From an uncultured Clostridia bacterium (GTDB lineage: Bacteria > Bacillota > Clostridia > Christensenellales > Borkfalkiaceae): a stretch of 6,509 nucleotides of DNA. The stretch is from NCBI GenBank assembly GCA_937920115.1, contig CALGVF010000223.1:1-6509 (forward strand). Direction: 5' to 3'. The notes below the pieces were generated by a model. It did no database searches and had not been told where the DNA came from. It saw nothing but the letters and a program-made list of their open reading frames with translations. This document shows, piece after piece, positions 5,081-6,509 of the stretch (within the stretch, counting starts at the first letter, position 1; each line of letters opens with the position of its first letter). Made by a program: the position numbers and the translations under genes.

Positions 5081-5103
5081 GACGACAAAATATTTTGTTC
5101 GTC
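5081..5103. promoter_or_regulatory. Palindrome upstream of the oleate hydratase promoter (operator candidate)
   Basis: A perfect 14-bp palindrome, ACAAAATATTTTGT (5085-5098), is extended by GACGA on the left and TCGTC on the right (5081-5085 and 5099-5103) with a one-base offset. It lies about 61 bp upstream of the -35 box. A second inverted repeat, AATTCA (5116-5121) and TGAATT (5133-5138), lies between. Size and symmetry suit a dimeric repressor such as the adjacent TetR protein, but no direct evidence links them. Confidence 0.4.
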
Positions 5104-5163
5104 AAAAATTTTATCAATTCAAGGATTTTGTCTGAATTTACGACGAAACGAAAAAATTGATTA

Positions 5164-5192
5164 TTGTTTTTTTGAAAATAAGGCGTTATAAT
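5164..5192 (+). promoter_or_regulatory. Promoter of the oleate hydratase gene
   Basis: TATAAT (5187-5192) is a perfect -10 box; 17 bp upstream is a weak -35, TTGTTT (5164-5169). The expected start is near 5199, leaving a leader of about 27 nt containing the ribosome binding site GGAGG (5212-5216). A strong -10 with a poor -35 suggests a regulated promoter. Confidence 0.65.
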
Positions 5193-5225
5193 ATGCTCGT
5201 AAAACAAATTCGGAGGTAAATTTAT

Positions 5226-6509
5226 ATGTACTATGGTTCAGGCAATTACGAAGCGTTCGCTCACCCCGTCAAACCCGACGGAGTCGACGCCAAATCGGCT
5301 TATATTATCGGCACGGGTCTCGCAGGTCTTTCCGCGGCGTTCTTCCTCGTGAGAGACGGACAGATGAAAGGCGAGCATATTCATCTCCTCGAAAAATTGG
5401 ATATAGCCGGCGGTTCATGCGACGGCAGAGCCGTTCCGAGAAGCGGTTATTTTATGAGAGGCGGCAGAGAAATGGATAACCATTTCGAGGTTATGTGGGA
5501 AATGTTCAGAGACGTTCCCTCGCTCGAAAATCCCGGTCTTTCCGTTCTCGACGAATATTACAGATTAAATAAAGCCGACCCCAACTACTCGCTTTGCAGA
5601 GCGACCGTAAATCGCGGCGAGAATGCTCGCACCGATAATAAGTTCAACCTTAATAAGGCTGCGGCAATGCAGGTCAGCAAGTTGTTTATGACTCCCGAGG
5701 AAGATCTCGAAGATAAAAAGATAAGCGATTATTTCGACGAAAACTTCTGGGAAAGCAACTTCTGGTTATACTGGCAGACAATGTTTGCATTCCATTCATG
5801 GGATTCCGCTCTCGAAATGAAGAGATATCTTCAAAGATACGTTCACCATATCGACGGACTGCCCGACTTCTCCGCTCTTCGTTTCACCAAGTACAATCAG
5901 TACGAGAGTCTTATTCAGCCTCTTCAAAAATATCTCGAAGAAAGAGGCGTAAAGGTAGAATACGGAGTTGACGTTAAGAACGTTGTATTCGATATAAACG
6001 GTAAGAAGAAAACCGCAAAGAAAATAGAATACGTCAAGGACGGCAAAAAAGGCAGCATAGACTTACTTGACACCGACCTCGTATTCATAACTAACGGTTG
6101 TTGCACCGATACGAGTTGCTACGGAGATCAGACGCACGCTCCCGACCTCTCCAAAATCAGAAAAGGCGGCGGCGAATCGTGGGATTTATGGAAAAATATC
6201 GCATTACAAGACCCTGCGTTCGGCAATCCCTCCAACTATTGCGACCACCCCGACGAAACTAACTGGATGAGTGCGACGGTAGAGACTTCGGACGACGAAA
6301 TAATCGAATATATCGAGAAAATCTGTCGCCGCGACCCGCGATCGGGAAGAGTTACCACGGGCGGCATAGTAACGGTTAAGGACAGCGTTGACAACTGGTA
6401 TATGTCTTGGACGATAAACCGTCAGCCTCAGTTCAAATCTCAGGACAAAAAGGCTGTACTTATCTGGCTGTACTCGCTTAACACCGACAGACCGGGCAAC
6501 TACGTTAAA
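5226..6509 (+). CDS. ohyA: Oleate hydratase (MCRA family), 3' end beyond window
   Basis: FAD-dependent hydratase that adds water to the cis-9 double bond of oleate, linoleate and similar acids, giving 10-hydroxy fatty acids; in gut bacteria it is linked to detoxifying unsaturated fatty acids. 428 codons are visible, against roughly 590 in the S. aureus enzyme, and the frame is open to the window end. The Rossmann FAD motif GTGLAGLSAAFFLVRDG is at 29-45. The conserved RGGREMDNHFEVMWEMF (78-94) contains Glu82, and Tyr201 lies in EMKRYLQR; both match the catalytic Glu82 and Tyr201 of S. aureus OhyA in position. SNFWLYWQTMFAFHSWDSALEM and GLPDFSALRFTKYNQYESLI (211-230) are also characteristic. 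The ATG at 5226 follows GGAGG by nine bases. It has its own promoter and lies downstream of a TetR regulator. Gene identity is secure. Confidence 0.96.
   Translation, partial: MYYGSGNYEAFAHPVKPDGVDAKSAYIIGTGLAGLSAAFFLVRDGQMKGEHIHLLEKLDIAGGSCDGRAVPRSGYFMRGGREMDNHFEVMWEMFRDVPSLENPGLSVLDEYYRLNKADPNYSLCRATVNRGENARTDNKFNLNKAAAMQVSKLFMTPEEDLEDKKISDYFDENFWESNFWLYWQTMFAFHSWDSALEMKRYLQRYVHHIDGLPDFSALRFTKYNQYESLIQPLQKYLEERGVKVEYGVDVKNVVFDINGKKKTAKKIEYVKDGKKGSIDLLDTDLVFITNGCCTDTSCYGDQTHAPDLSKIRKGGGESWDLWKNIALQDPAFGNPSNYCDHPDETNWMSATVETSDDEIIEYIEKICRRDPRSGRVTTGGIVTVKDSVDNWYMSWTINRQPQFKSQDKKAVLIWLYSLNTDRPGNYVK

Noticed and set aside
4774..5088. Minus-strand open frame opposite the tetR end
   Set aside because: It crosses the tetR terminator, lies antisense to conserved coding sequence and matches no family I know.

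Overview
The window looks like chromosomal DNA of a Bacillota (Firmicutes), most likely an uncultured clostridial lineage. The evidence is the gene order ylxM-ffh-rpsP-khpA ... rimM-trmD ... rbgA, which is the conserved SRP/ribosome-maturation cluster of that phylum, together with strong GGAGG-type ribosome binding sites, near-consensus sigma-A promoters and moderate-to-low GC with AT-rich spacers. The genus cannot be told from the sequence.

Positions 1-4304 are read on the minus strand, so transcription runs from high to low coordinates. A promoter with perfect consensus hexamers (4311-4339) drives ylxM, ffh, rpsP and khpA, whose products serve SRP targeting, the small ribosomal subunit and KH-domain RNA binding. 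A strong bidirectional hairpin terminator (1903-1955) follows khpA. Next comes a 364-bp gene-free stretch (1644-2007) holding a paired palindromic repeat element of about 155 bp. Then come rimM, trmD and rbgA, tightly packed with an 11-bp overlap and a 1-bp gap; rbgA runs off the left edge. Two genes often seen in this cluster, ylqD between khpA and rimM and rplS between trmD and rbgA, are missing here.

The ffh gene is broken. Its 5' part (N domain and P-loop) and 3' part (DVYRPAA motif through the M domain) lie in different frames. Compared with other Ffh proteins, about 23 bases seem to be missing at the junction near 3595-3609. Ffh is normally essential and single-copy, so an assembly error is the first suspect.

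Positions 4392-6509 are read on the plus strand, divergently from ylxM. They hold a TetR-family regulator (4447-5001) with its own consensus-like promoter and terminator, then a 5'-complete, 3'-truncated oleate hydratase gene (from 5226) with its own promoter and nearby palindromes. The simplest reading is a local fatty-acid-stress module, in which the TetR protein may control itself and the hydratase that converts unsaturated fatty acids to hydroxy fatty acids. I see no CRISPR array, tRNA, rRNA, transposase or clearly new multi-gene system. The points most worth a second look are the ffh lesion, the apparently leaderless ylxM transcript, the intergenic repeat pair and the tetR/oleate hydratase operator candidates.
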